NCBI GenBank assembly: GCA_963786765.1
Contig: CAWBAJ010000002.1
Span: 98,239-162,238, forward strand
Direction: 5' to 3'
From: DATKNA01 sp963786765
GTDB taxonomy: Bacteria > Actinomycetota > Actinomycetes > Actinomycetales > Kineosporiaceae
DNA length: 64,000 nucleotides
Made by a program: the position numbers and the translations under genes. The notes beneath the pieces were generated by a model. It was not told the origin of the DNA, searched no databases, and saw nothing but the letters and a program-made list of their open reading frames with translations. Below, one piece after another: positions 43,570-52,788 of this stretch (within the stretch, counting starts at the first letter, position 1; the number at the start of each line of letters is the position of its first letter).

Positions 43570-46500
43570 CCCGGAGCATCTCCCTCGCGTGGACGGCGAC
43601 GAGCACCGGCGACTGGTAGAGGATGTAGGCCACGTCGGCCGAGTTCAGCTGGGCGTTCCAGGTCAGGGCCTGATCCTCGGTGAACTGCGCGGTCTTGTCG
43701 GGATTGCTGGGCGGCGTGAGCGTCAGGGTCGGGGTGCCGGCGTCGAACCTGATGTAGGCCGGGCCGGGCCCGCCTGCGGCGGGAAGGACGTGCGGCCACG
43801 ACAGGTCGTTCCACACCTCGATCGGATCGCTGCGCTCGATATCGAGGCCGAACCTCGGATCACCCGGGCGCTCCTTGAGGACGAAGAACCAGCCGGGGTC
43901 CTCGTCCCCGGGCTCGCCGGTCCCGCCGCGAGCGTCCTCCTCCTTCAAGTCGAACCCGAAGAAGTAGATGTCCGGCTCGACCTTCGCGTCGAACAGGGGC
44001 AGCCGGACCTTGTCGTGCGGCGGGTCGGCCTCCTCGGCCGGCGTGAGGTCGGCCAGCTTCCGCTCCAGTGAGGGGTCGGGGTGGGCGTTGTCCGGGCGCC
44101 ATTGGGCCTTGTGCGCGTAGATGACCGCCGTCGGGTACTTCTTGAGCAGCTCGCCGCGCAGAACGAGGACCAGCTGCTCGACCGAGGCGCCGCGGTTGTT
44201 GTGATCGCCGAGGTGCGACGCCGTGTCCCAGGTATGGATCCGGGTGATGTCGCGCAGCCGCTCGCCGCGTTGCTCCGCCGTCTCTCCCGGCAGCGACAGC
44301 ACCGAGCGCACGTCCCAGAACTGCCGGAACACGCTGCCGCGCTGGTCCGTCGGGTACTCCCGCCAGAGCAGTTCCCGGGCCATCTCGTGGTTGAGCCCGA
44401 CGAGGTAGGACTCGATGAACCGGGGGTTCGTCTCGAGCAGGGTGATGCTGTTCGGTGGCACCAGGTTGACGTTCGGGCAGAACAGGTCCGGGGACATGTC
44501 CGCCAGGGGGCGGAACATGGGCAGGTCGATCACCGGGTACGCCATCACCTCCCCGAGCGGGTCGGGCGGGCCGGCTGCAGCATCCTGCGCCCCGGCGCGC
44601 GGCGTCGTCGCCGGCGGCCGCTCAGGAGCCTCTATGGGTGGCGGCGGCTGGGGGACGAACCGCTCGGGCAGCGTGATGCCACCGAGAGCGCGGCGCGGGA
44701 CGGTGACGTCCGGGTGGAGGCCGTCCACCGTCGCCTCCGCGACGGCGCCGACGTCCGTGCTCGCCCGGACGGGGACGGCGCCGACGTCGATCGCGGCGTT
44801 GAACGCCGTGTAGGTCTCGTCGAGCGCCTGCTTGAAACGGACCGCCTCCGGGCTGTCCGCTCCCCCTTCGGTGGGACGCACATCCTCCCCGGGAAGGGAG
44901 ACGACGAAGTCCGCGCTCGTGGCCAGGGTGCCGACGGGGTTCGGGATGTGCCCGGGGGCGACGTCCGCCTCGGGGAGCTCGGCCGGCCCTCCGATGACAG
45001 GCCCGGCCAGAGCGGATTCGAGCTGGTCGACGGTGACGACGGCTCCTGGTGCCGTCTTGGGCGGAGCGGCGGTGACCTCACCGGCGTTCATCCGGTCGAG
45101 CAGCTCGTGCCGCCCGGGCTGGACCACCGTCTCTCCCGCCGGCTCGACGTCCCCGACGTCGCCGCCGCCCCCGTCCCCGGAGCCGGGCCCCGGGCCGAAC
45201 GGCAGCCTGCGAACGAGCGGTGAGCCCGGCCGGGTCGCGCGACGCATGGCCGGGGACAGCGGCGTCCGCGCGATGAGACTGTCGGCGAGAACGGTGGCCA
45301 CGGTGGGCGGGGGCGCGGCGGCCGCGGCTCCAGCGCTCCTCCTGCGAGGACCTTGATCCCTAACTTTTCCTTGATCCCTAACTTTTCCTTGATCGCCGAC
45401 AGGGGTGGGGGCGGGGGCGAAGCCGAGCGCGGCCGCGGCGTCGGCGTCCGGGACCACCCGGGACTGCAGCGGCCCGGTGAGCTGTAGCAGAAAGCCCCTC
45501 GCCGCCAGCCGCAACGGCTCCAGCTGACGTCGGTGGTAGACGAAGGTGAGCTCGCGGGCGACCTGGGCGGCCCGGATCCGCCGGTTCGCCTCCAGGACCT
45601 GTCCGAGCTGGTCCCACGCCGCTTGCATGAACTCCTCGTCGTGCGCCCGCACGATGCGGCCGCCCGTGCCGGCCGGCACCCGGAACCGCGGGTCGAGGTT
45701 CAGCTCGTGCACCCAGTTGTCGTCGGGGTCGATCGGGGTCCCGTCCCGGTTCGTCAGGAGCCGGGACGCGAGCGCATGCCAGCGTCCGTAGAGCGGAGGC
45801 GTGATCAGAGGATCGGGATCGTCGGGGGTGACCGTCCGGGAGGTGACGAACGAGTCCGACACGGTCGTGAGTGCCTGATGGGCAGCCTCGACGGTCTGGG
45901 CGCCGTAGTCGTCGGCGAGGTCGATGAGCGCGGCGAGCGCCTTCTGGAACGGGTCCGGGAAGGGCTGGTCCCAGTTCTCGTAGAGCGTCTGCTCGTCCAG
46001 CTCCTCCTGGGTCAAGTCGCTCTCCGGCACCTTGAGAGCGCCGCCCAGCCTGAGGACGCCGCCGAGCCGGGGGTCGTCGATGGCGGGCAGCCCGGAGCCG
46101 GGCTGGCGCACGTCCATGTCCCGGTTGCCGACCCGGGCGTCGACGCCGCGGGGCTTGAGCAGCCGGACAAGATACTCGAAGTCGCCGATCGGGGCCGTGC
46201 GGAACTGCCAGCGGTAGTAGTAGGGCAGGTTGGCGCTCTCGGCGCGGTTCGGGTACTCCACCCAGCTGGACGCCAGCGCCCCCGGCGCACCCGCCGGATC
46301 GTGGCCGAGCCCGGCCAGCCTGCCCGTCTCGAACGCCGGCACGAGGAACGCGTGGTACCCCTCTTCGGGATCCAGGTGCCGGGGGCACAGGATGCGCGAG
46401 CAGGCCAGGTCGGGGTTCTCGGCGAGCACCGCGGCGAGCCGGGGCAGCACGGCGGCCATGTCGTTCGTCACCGTCTCGGTGTCGGATGCCGTGACGTTGC

Positions 46501-47005
46501 GGTTGCTGTGGACGTGCGCCCAGGCGCCGAGCTGGTCCGGCGGGGGCAGGGTGGCGAGGTCCTTGACCTGGATGAACGGCAGCGGCCGGCCGGGCAGGAC
46601 GCCCTGGTCCGCGAACTCGTCCTCCGTCAGCACGACGAGCGTCAGCCAGGGCCGCAAGCGTCCGGTGGCCGGGTCGAGGACGTCGGGGCTGTAGCGCCAG
46701 GGGAAGTCCTCGTCGTAGAACTCGATGGAGACGAGGTAGTTCGCGTCGAAGTTGGTGATCCAGCTCCGGGGGTCGGTGCGGACGACGGCGCGCGGGTCGA
46801 CCCCGACGACGTCGCCCGGGCCGTAGAGCTGCACGTCGTGCTGCACCGGTGGCGCGGTCAGCGTCGCCCCGCCCGCGACGGCCGTGCCGGCGGCGGTGAG
46901 CTGCACGGTGACGTGGGCGCGGGCCGCGGCGCCCGGCGGCGCGGTGATCGCGGTGGCGATGCCCCGGCGGAGCCAGGACAGGAACGAGTAGCCGTTGGCT
47001 GTCAT
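43562..47005 (-). CDS. large uncharacterised protein of the protease/DUF6603 locus (1147 aa)
   Basis: I recognise no characterised domain. The protein begins MTANGYSFLSWLRRGIATAI, an amphipathic helix followed by beta-rich sequence (HVTVQLTAAGTAVAGGATL). It contains FDANYLVSIEFYDEDFPWRY, CPRHLDPEEGYHAFLVPAFE, and near residue 960 MARELLWREYPTDQRGSVFR. Residues about 530-640 are a low-complexity, proline/alanine-rich linker that includes a duplicated DQGKVR hexapeptide, dividing the protein into two halves. There is no signal peptide. Its ATG overlaps the preceding mini-ORF stop (ATGA) and its stop overlaps the 2191-aa start, so stoichiometric production of the large proteins is likely. Confidence 0.83.
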   Translation of the reverse strand: MTANGYSFLSWLRRGIATAITAPPGAAARAHVTVQLTAAGTAVAGGATLTAPPVQHDVQLYGPGDVVGVDPRAVVRTDPRSWITNFDANYLVSIEFYDEDFPWRYSPDVLDPATGRLRPWLTLVVLTEDEFADQGVLPGRPLPFIQVKDLATLPPPDQLGAWAHVHSNRNVTASDTETVTNDMAAVLPRLAAVLAENPDLACSRILCPRHLDPEEGYHAFLVPAFETGRLAGLGHDPAGAPGALASSWVEYPNRAESANLPYYYRWQFRTAPIGDFEYLVRLLKPRGVDARVGNRDMDVRQPGSGLPAIDDPRLGGVLRLGGALKVPESDLTQEELDEQTLYENWDQPFPDPFQKALAALIDLADDYGAQTVEAAHQALTTVSDSFVTSRTVTPDDPDPLITPPLYGRWHALASRLLTNRDGTPIDPDDNWVHELNLDPRFRVPAGTGGRIVRAHDEEFMQAAWDQLGQVLEANRRIRAAQVARELTFVYHRRQLEPLRLAARGFLLQLTGPLQSRVVPDADAAAALGFAPAPTPVGDQGKVRDQGKVRDQGPRRRSAGAAAAAPPPTVATVLADSLIARTPLSPAMRRATRPGSPLVRRLPFGPGPGSGDGGGGDVGDVEPAGETVVQPGRHELLDRMNAGEVTAAPPKTAPGAVVTVDQLESALAGPVIGGPAELPEADVAPGHIPNPVGTLATSADFVVSLPGEDVRPTEGGADSPEAVRFKQALDETYTAFNAAIDVGAVPVRASTDVGAVAEATVDGLHPDVTVPRRALGGITLPERFVPQPPPPIEAPERPPATTPRAGAQDAAAGPPDPLGEVMAYPVIDLPMFRPLADMSPDLFCPNVNLVPPNSITLLETNPRFIESYLVGLNHEMARELLWREYPTDQRGSVFRQFWDVRSVLSLPGETAEQRGERLRDITRIHTWDTASHLGDHNNRGASVEQLVLVLRGELLKKYPTAVIYAHKAQWRPDNAHPDPSLERKLADLTPAEEADPPHDKVRLPLFDAKVEPDIYFFGFDLKEEDARGGTGEPGDEDPGWFFVLKERPGDPRFGLDIERSDPIEVWNDLSWPHVLPAAGGPGPAYIRFDAGTPTLTLTPPSNPDKTAQFTEDQALTWNAQLNSADVAYILYQSPVLVAVHAREMLRDA
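45352..45395. repeat. AT-rich 18-bp tandem duplication inside the 1147-aa gene
   Basis: CTTGATCCCTAACTTTTC occurs at 45352-45369 and again at 45370-45387, followed by the first seven bases once more. It adds the hexapeptide DQGKVR in frame. The unit is AT-rich and uses codons (AAA, GTT, CAA, GGA, AGG) that are rare in the surrounding gene. Confidence 0.9.
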
Positions 47006-47074
47006 GCGGCGACCTCCATGGCGGGGAGAACGTGGAGCTCGCCGGTCCGGGTGGGGTCGGAGGTGAGCAGGTCG
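47002..47074. repeat. direct repeat copy 1 flanking the PASTA gene
   Basis: This 73-bp segment matches 47701-47773 with six mismatches by direct comparison. It corresponds to the last codons of the DUF6603 gene plus its stop. The two copies bracket the PASTA gene, implying a duplication or recombination event when that gene was inserted. Confidence 0.9.
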
Positions 47075-47082
47075 CAGGTCAT
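47002..47082 (-). CDS. 26-codon mini-ORF, duplicated tail of the DUF6603 gene
   Basis: The frame starts at the ATG overlapping the PASTA stop (ATGA, 47079-47082) and ends at the TGA overlapping the 1147-aa start (ATGA, 47002-47005). It encodes a near copy of the DUF6603 C-terminus, ending TGELHVLPAMEVAA where the parent ends IGELHVLPAMEVAA. It may serve only to pass ribosomes from the PASTA gene to the next gene. A function for the peptide is not claimed. Confidence 0.5.
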   Translation of the reverse strand: MTCDLLTSDPTRTGELHVLPAMEVAA

Positions 47083-47642
47083 GTGATGTACGCGGTTATC
47101 GAGTCCCCACGCTTCACCCCGGCGTCCTTGGGGGGCACGGTGTGATCGACGGGCGCCTCGTCGGCGGCGTCGTCGGGGACGATGGCAAGCTTCAGGCCGA
47201 GCGCCCCGAGCACCAGGCGCGCCTCGGACACCTTCAACCCGGCCAGGTCGGGGACGGGGATGGACGCGACACCGCCCAGCGCCGCGCTCAGGAGGTTCTG
47301 CTGCGTCTGCTCCGCGGCCTTGGACGCGAAATAGAAGGCCGTGGCAGTGCCGGCGGAGGAGACGACACCCCCCAGGAGCAGGCTGCGCAGAGTCGTGTCG
47401 TCCAGGAAGAACGACGCGGCGGAGAAGATCAGCAGCCCCGAGACCAGGGCCATCGCCACCCAGCTCCGAACGAGCGTCCTGTCCGCGGAGTCCTCCTTGC
47501 CGCTCGTGAGCTGCTTCTCGAGGACGAGCCTGAACAGGAACAGGAGAGCGCCCACGAGCAGCAACGCGGCCGTCAGCCACCCGAGAAACGTGCCCAGCTG
47601 CTTCTCGCCCAGGGCGGCCACCGTGACTACTGCCGTGCGCAT
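47079..47642 (-). CDS. small membrane protein with C-terminal PASTA domain
   Basis: This 187-residue protein has two to three membrane segments, the clearest being FLGWLTAALLLVGALLFLFRL and SWVAMALVSGLLIFSAASFFL. A weaker one lies at LLLGGVVSSAGTATAFYF. A single PASTA domain follows (about 126-187): IPVPDLAGLKVSEARLVLGA, LGLKLAIVPDD and the final VKRGDSITAYIT. PASTA domains usually bind peptidoglycan precursors outside the cell in kinases and PBPs. Here there is no kinase or transpeptidase part. The gene lies between direct repeats of the DUF6603 3' end, so it is a later addition to the locus. It may tether the other products to the envelope. Confidence 0.85.
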   Translation of the reverse strand: MRTAVVTVAALGEKQLGTFLGWLTAALLLVGALLFLFRLVLEKQLTSGKEDSADRTLVRSWVAMALVSGLLIFSAASFFLDDTTLRSLLLGGVVSSAGTATAFYFASKAAEQTQQNLLSAALGGVASIPVPDLAGLKVSEARLVLGALGLKLAIVPDDAADEAPVDHTVPPKDAGVKRGDSITAYIT

Positions 47643-47704
47643 GGCACCCCCGTCGATGCAGCCAGGCGGAGCCAGCAGGGGAACGTGCCGGCGTCGGGTG
47701 TCAT
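47627..47704 (-). CDS. 25-codon leader ORF overlapping the PASTA start
   Basis: An ATG overlapping the DUF6603 stop (ATGA at 47701-47704) opens a 25-codon frame, MTPDAGTFPCWLRL and onward, whose TAG at 47627-47629 lies 14 bases inside the PASTA gene. It mirrors the mini-ORF on the other side and could couple PASTA translation to DUF6603. Its composition gives no hint of a functional peptide. Confidence 0.35.
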   Translation of the reverse strand: MTPDAGTFPCWLRLAASTGVPCARQ

Positions 47705-47773
47705 GCGGCGACCTCCATCGCGGGGAGAACGTGGAGCTCGCCGATCCGGTTGGGATCGGCAGTGAGCAGGTCG
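47701..47773. repeat. direct repeat copy 2 (native DUF6603 3' end)
   Basis: This is the parental copy of the 73-bp direct repeat whose second copy is at 47002-47074. Here it is the genuine end of the DUF6603 reading frame, because upstream sequence continues in frame beyond the repeat (ARAHLDDLLTADPNR), whereas at copy 1 homology stops. Confidence 0.9.
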
Positions 47774-50700
47774 TCGAGGTGGGCGCGGGCCTGGGCGTGG
47801 CTGGCGAACACGGGACCGGCCGCGGTGTTGTCGAGGGTGGACGCGACGACGTAGCTGTCGCCGGGCACCGCGATCGCGTCGGCGAAGGGCTGCCGCAGCA
47901 CGCGTTCGGCCTGCGCCAGAGGCGAGCGGGTGATGCTGGCGCCGGCGAGGAAGTGACTGAACAGGGTGGGGTTGTAGGCGACGAAGCCGGTCGGCTGCCG
48001 GCCCGGGGTGTCGATCACGATCTGCTCGTAGCGGGCGCTGCGCCGCACCGCTCGGAAGGACGCCAGAGCGCCGCCGTCCGCAGCGAGCTCGAGCCCGGCG
48101 TGTTCGGGCTCGAAGGCCGGCAGGGACAGCTTCTGGGCGTCGCTGAGGTCCTGGAACTGCGCCAGGGCGAAGTTGTCGACCGCGTCGGAGACCTTGACCA
48201 GGGCGCCGCTGGTCACCGAGACGGAGCAGCGGGACACGTCGGCTGAGCGCTCGTTGCCGACCTTGTCGACGGTGATGTCCAGCGGGACCGCGCGCTGCTG
48301 CACGAACAAGGTGCCCAGCGGGTGCAGGACCACGTCGGCCTCGGCGGCCTGCAGCGCCCGCAGGTTGACCAGAGGTGAGCCGGCCACCGGCGACCGGGTC
48401 CGCCAGCTCTCCGGCTTGGCCAGCTCGCCGGCCAGCAGGGGCAGCACCGCGATCGCCGGCAGCGACGTGTCGCGGTCCTCCCCCCAGGTCTGGTCGATGT
48501 CGACCGGGATGGAGAAGAACCACAGCGAGATCGACGCCGTGCCCTTGATCTGCCACGGGGTCGGGCCGGTCAGGGTGACGTCGAGGGAGACACTGAACAG
48601 CCCGACACCGAACACCTTGACGGACACGCCGGCGGAGATCGCGACGACGAACTTGAACGGCGAGAACTGGAAGAGGGCATCGAAACCCAGATGACCCTCG
48701 ACACTGATCGCGCTGAACCCGAAGAACAGCTCGGCCTTCGCCCCGAACTGCGCGGTGTTGGTGGTCACCGCGAAATAGCCCTGCACACCGATCCGGGCCA
48801 CGCTCGTGTCGAGCAGGCTGATCGAGATCCGCTGCGGGCTGGGGAAGGGCAGCGGCGGCGGCTTGAACGCCGGGTGGAAACCCCCGACGCTCAGGACGAA
48901 GTCCGGCTGGTCGCCGAACGACACCAGCAGGCCCATCTCGCCCGCGATGGTGACGGTGAGGATGCGGGAGTCGTAGAGCGAGGCGAAGAAGTAGAGCCGC
49001 TTCTTGTCGAACTCGACAGCGCCGGCGAAGTTGACCTGCAGCAGCAGGATCGCCTCGTCCTCGGTGGGCAGCGCGACCTTGATGACGCCGAGGATCGCGA
49101 TGTTGCCGGGGATCTCGATGATGACGCCGAGCGAGACGCTGATGAGCGGCGGGGTCCCCCAGCCGATCTTCGCCATCGGCCCGATCACGAACCGGCCCTG
49201 CTCCGGCGGGAAGAACGACTTGAGGTCGGAGATGATCCGCGGGGCGTTCGCGACCACGTCGTGCGGGAACATCACGGATTCGATCGCGCCCGTGCGGACG
49301 CCTTCCATGATTGCGTCCAGCCGCATCCCCCGGTTCAGCCCGAGGATGCCGCCGACGCCGAGCAGGGTGAAGCCGAAGCCCAGCTGGAGCCCGCCGGGGA
49401 ACTCCGCGGTGATGATGACGAGCAGGGAGAAGCCGGTCGACCCGTCCGGCATCCTGGTGGTGATCAGGCCGATCGCCTTGAGCGACAGGAACTCCGCGAC
49501 CTCGAGCTCGAGCGCGCCGGCGTACTCCCCGGCCTGCGGGTCGATGCTGAGGAACCCGCCGCCGGTGACCACGGCCGCGTTGATGGCCAGGCCGACGCCG
49601 GTCGGCGGCTTGAAGGCGAGTCCCAGGTCGGCCGGCCCGAGGTTGCCGCCGCCGGCCGGGAAGGACAGCGTGGCCAGCAGGCCCATCCTGTCGACGCTCG
49701 CCTGCAACGGGCCGAGGTGGGCGCCGAACCCCGCGGAGAGCTCGATCGGGACGGTGGAGCCGTCGAGCGTGGCGCGCAGGTAGACGGCCTCGAGCTCGAC
49801 GGGCCCGATCTCGACGTGGACCGGGACCTGGATCTCGAGGGCGCCGGAGCCGTGGAATCGCAGACCCGTCTCGGGCGCGAAGGAGAACCCGACGCCGAAC
49901 TCTGTCTCGATGTGCACGCCGGACAGCAGGGTGGAGATGAATCCGTCGCCGCCCTCGGCGTCGATCACCAGCTTGCCGCCGCGGATCTCGCCGTCCAGCG
50001 TGGGGGTGGCGGTCGTGCCGTGCCCGTGCCCGTGTCGAAGGTCGCGACCACCCCGCCGTCGAGCTGTGCGGACGCGAACTCCAGCCGCGTTCCCCCAGCC
50101 GCGCCGAAGAGCAGGAAGGGCTCCGGCGGCTCGGCCTTGACCCCCACGGTGAGCCCCGCCTGGATGGCGGACGGCGGCCGCAGTGTGATGTCGAACGGCG
50201 GCCGGATGTCGCCGCCGGTATCGGCGGGAAGCTTGCCCGTCAGCGCGACCTGAGCCGACCAGGTCGGCGGCGACAGCGGGAAGTCGAAGCTGCCGATCCC
50301 GTCACCCGGCAGCACGACGCGGAGGGCGAGTCCCTGGCCGTCCGTTGTGGGCTCGAGGTCGAAGGCGAAGAACTGCAGCGACAACGGGGTGGTCGCCGTC
50401 GCCGGCACGAGCAGGACTGGGAGGCCCAGGGCGCCCAGCGCCGACTCGAGCACGCCGAGCAGCCGGCCGGCGTCGAACGACGGCGTCCCCCAGCCGTAGA
50501 GCGTGTTCAGGTGGTTCACGGGGTCGGTGACCGCGGGTACGAGCCGGTCGAGGTGCACGGACGTCGCCTCGAACGGCGGGCGGGCGTCGTCGTCCGGGTC
50601 GCCGGGATGGAAGTTCCGCTCGAGGACGCCGAAGACCTCGAGCACCGCGCCGACCGGCTTGGACACCTGGAGCAGGTCGGCGAGCAGCAGATCGCCGATC

Positions 50701-51104
50701 TTCGTGGGGAGGTCTGCCACGAGGTCGTCGATCTGGGCCTGGGTGATCCCGGGCAGCGTGGGCGCCTCCGCGTGCAGCGCGGTGACGAGTTCGGGGAAGG
50801 CGGCGCCGACCCGGCCGCACTGAAGGATCAGTGCGAGCGAGGCGGCGGCGATGCCGCCGTCGTCCCCGGCTTGGACGGCGCCGACCAGGGTCTCGGTCAG
50901 GCCCTCGAGCTCGCCGCCGACCGTTGAGACGGTCTGGCGGGCGGCCGTGATCCGCGGGGCGGTGAGGAAGTCGTCGGGGAAGTGCACGCCGAGCTCGTCG
51001 AAGGTGTCGAGCACACCGTCGTCGCCGAACCGGTTGGTCGTCCTGCCGAGCACTCCGGCCAGCTCGATGGCCAGGTGTTCGAGGGTCCCTGCGGGGCTAG
51101 CCAC
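47701..51104 (-). pseudogene. DUF6603-type protein, split by a frameshift
   Basis: Two overlapping frames form one protein of about 1130 residues. The upstream part (from GTG 51104; ATGs at 51125 and 51146 are alternatives) runs to GVVATFDTGTGTA and then loses sense. The next frame continues as TTATPTLDGEIRGGKLVIDAEGG into a 755-residue region rich in amphipathic beta-strands (FGVGFSFAPETGLRFHGSG, FPGGLQLGFGFTLLGVGGIL, VSVKVFGVGLFSVSLDVTL). This is typical of DUF6603 proteins. The break lies at 50015-50032 in a GTGCC-GTGCCC-GTGCCC run, where one C appears missing. No signal peptide is visible. If intact it is probably a long beta-structured protein. Function is unknown. Confidence 0.75.
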
Positions 51105-52779
51105 GAGGCACCGGCTCGCTGCCATGGAGCACCGGCTCGCTGCCATGGAGCACCGGCTGGCGGGCGCCGAGGGCGGGGTGGGCGGCCCCGAGCACCGCGA
51201 CGATCTCGGCGTACGTGCGGCCGGCGAGGTCCGGAAGCAGTTCGCGGGCGTGCGTCAGGTCGGCGCGGAGGGCCTGCGATGCGTGCGACGCGAACAGCGC
51301 GTGGACGCGGTCGAGCACGACCGTCAACGGCTCGCCGTAGAGGGTGTCCGGCAGCGGCCGGTCGGGGTGCGCGGGCATGCGCAGCACGAGCTGCAGAAGC
51401 GCAGCGCCGCCGCCGCGGTGCCAGCCGATCGCGACGCGCCGATCGGTGTCGAGGAGCCGCAGGAGCTCTTCGCGGTGCAGCTGCCACAGCTCGAAGAGCA
51501 GGCGCCCGGAGTCGCTGACCGCGAGGTCGGCGAACGCCTGCTGGACGGTGGGCGCGGGCGGCGGGACGTCGGCGAACCACGGCCTCGCGAGCGGTGCCCG
51601 CCCGTTCTCGCCCAGGAAGACCCGCTGCTCCTCGGGGTCGCCGGCGATCTGGTCGGCCATCTCGGGCGGCAGCGGGACCAGGGTCGCGCCCGGGACGACG
51701 CGCACCTCGTTCGGGTCGGTCGTCGAGGCGACCTCGACCGTGACCTGGTCGATGGTCTTCAGCCGGCCCAGGACGTGCCCGATCTCGTACGCGAAGCCCT
51801 GGCCGACGTCGTTCCGGCCCCACACCAGGCCCACGACCTCGTTGACGCTGTTCACGAGCGCCGACCCGGAGTCCCCCTCGATGTCGAAGAACACGACGTC
51901 CCCGCCGCCGGCTTCGGGGTCGGGGTTCGGGTCGATGAGGATGAGGTTGTCGGCGACGTGCGTGGTCGCTCGCATCGCCGCGATCGTGCCGCCCGTGAGC
52001 TTCGTCGTCCGGCCGCGTTTGGCGACCTTGTACTTGGTCCCGGTGACCTCGGGCTGCGTGAGCGGGTGGACGCCGGCCACGAGACCGATGTCCTCGATCT
52101 TCGCCTGCCACTTCTGGCCCGGCGACAGCTTGACGAGCGCCTCGTCCCGGTCGTCCGATATGCCGCCGCCCGCCCACACGCCGATGACGTCGTTGCAGCA
52201 CCGCTTGCTGACGTCCTTGCCCTCCGGCTGCCCGATCTTGCTGGCGTTCTTCGTGACGCTCGGAACGTCCGGCGGTTGCACGACGTGCATGTTCGTGAGG
52301 GCGTAGCCGACGTTGTGGTCGGCGGGGTCCCAGAGCAGGCAGCCCATCGTCCCGACCCAGCCGTTGCTGTCCACGGGCTCGATCTGGCGGCCGCCGGTGA
52401 GCGGGCGATGGCTGTCGTCGTCCGGAGCGGTCTTCGCATGTGCGTGCCGGGTCGGGTTGACCCTGGCGTCGAGGACGCCGGCGGCACCCGGGGCGTCGAC
52501 CGGGGCGGCCACCCGGACGGGATCCCCGCCGATGGCGACATCCGTGGTGACGCCGTCGATCTCGGCGGGGATCAGCTCGTCCGGCGGCACCTGGTCGGCC
52601 GGGAGCTTGCGGCGGACGAAGACCCGGATCGCGGGTTCGCCGGTGGCCTCCCCCGCCACGATCTTGGGGCCGATGCCGACCGCGACCACGTTCGGGTTGG
52701 CGAGCAGGCGCTGCGCCCAGTCCTGCTTGACCTGAGCGATGCGTGCGTGCCGCTCGTTCTCCGGCGACGGGTCGGGCAT
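51097..52779 (-). CDS. trypsin-fold serine protease-like protein with shared C-terminal domain (560 aa)
   Basis: Residues 1-70 form a small alpha/beta domain (NPNVVAVGIGPKIVAGEATG, then AIRVFVRRKLP) found ahead of such proteases. The protease core carries the His region YALTNMHVVQ, Asp in RDEALVKLS, and Ser in DIEGDSGSALVNS, so the catalytic triad looks complete. The last 130 residues hold a helical domain (RRVAIGWHRGGGAALLQLVL) also present in the next gene. The protein ends in a short repeat of SEPVLHG encoded by 21-bp DNA repeats. No signal peptide is seen, unusual for this fold. It ends inside the start region of the DUF6603 gene. Confidence 0.85.
   Translation of the reverse strand: MPDPSPENERHARIAQVKQDWAQRLLANPNVVAVGIGPKIVAGEATGEPAIRVFVRRKLPADQVPPDELIPAEIDGVTTDVAIGGDPVRVAAPVDAPGAAGVLDARVNPTRHAHAKTAPDDDSHRPLTGGRQIEPVDSNGWVGTMGCLLWDPADHNVGYALTNMHVVQPPDVPSVTKNASKIGQPEGKDVSKRCCNDVIGVWAGGGISDDRDEALVKLSPGQKWQAKIEDIGLVAGVHPLTQPEVTGTKYKVAKRGRTTKLTGGTIAAMRATTHVADNLILIDPNPDPEAGGGDVVFFDIEGDSGSALVNSVNEVVGLVWGRNDVGQGFAYEIGHVLGRLKTIDQVTVEVASTTDPNEVRVVPGATLVPLPPEMADQIAGDPEEQRVFLGENGRAPLARPWFADVPPPAPTVQQAFADLAVSDSGRLLFELWQLHREELLRLLDTDRRVAIGWHRGGGAALLQLVLRMPAHPDRPLPDTLYGEPLTVVLDRVHALFASHASQALRADLTHARELLPDLAGRTYAEIVAVLGAAHPALGARQPVLHGSEPVLHGSEPVPRG
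51108..51158. repeat. 21-bp tandem repeat at the protease/DUF6603 junction
   Basis: GCACCGGCTCGCTGCCATGGA is repeated at 51108-51128 and 51129-51149, with a partial third copy to 51158. In the protease frame it encodes SEPVLHG units. In the overlapping frame it duplicates ATG codons that could serve as alternative DUF6603 starts. Confidence 0.9.
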
Positions 52780-52788
52780 GCGGCCTCC

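Noticed and set aside
47002..47773. PASTA gene as an insertion sequence or integron cassette
   Set aside because: There is no transposase, terminal inverted repeat or attC-like site; the flanking repeats are copies of a neighbouring gene end.
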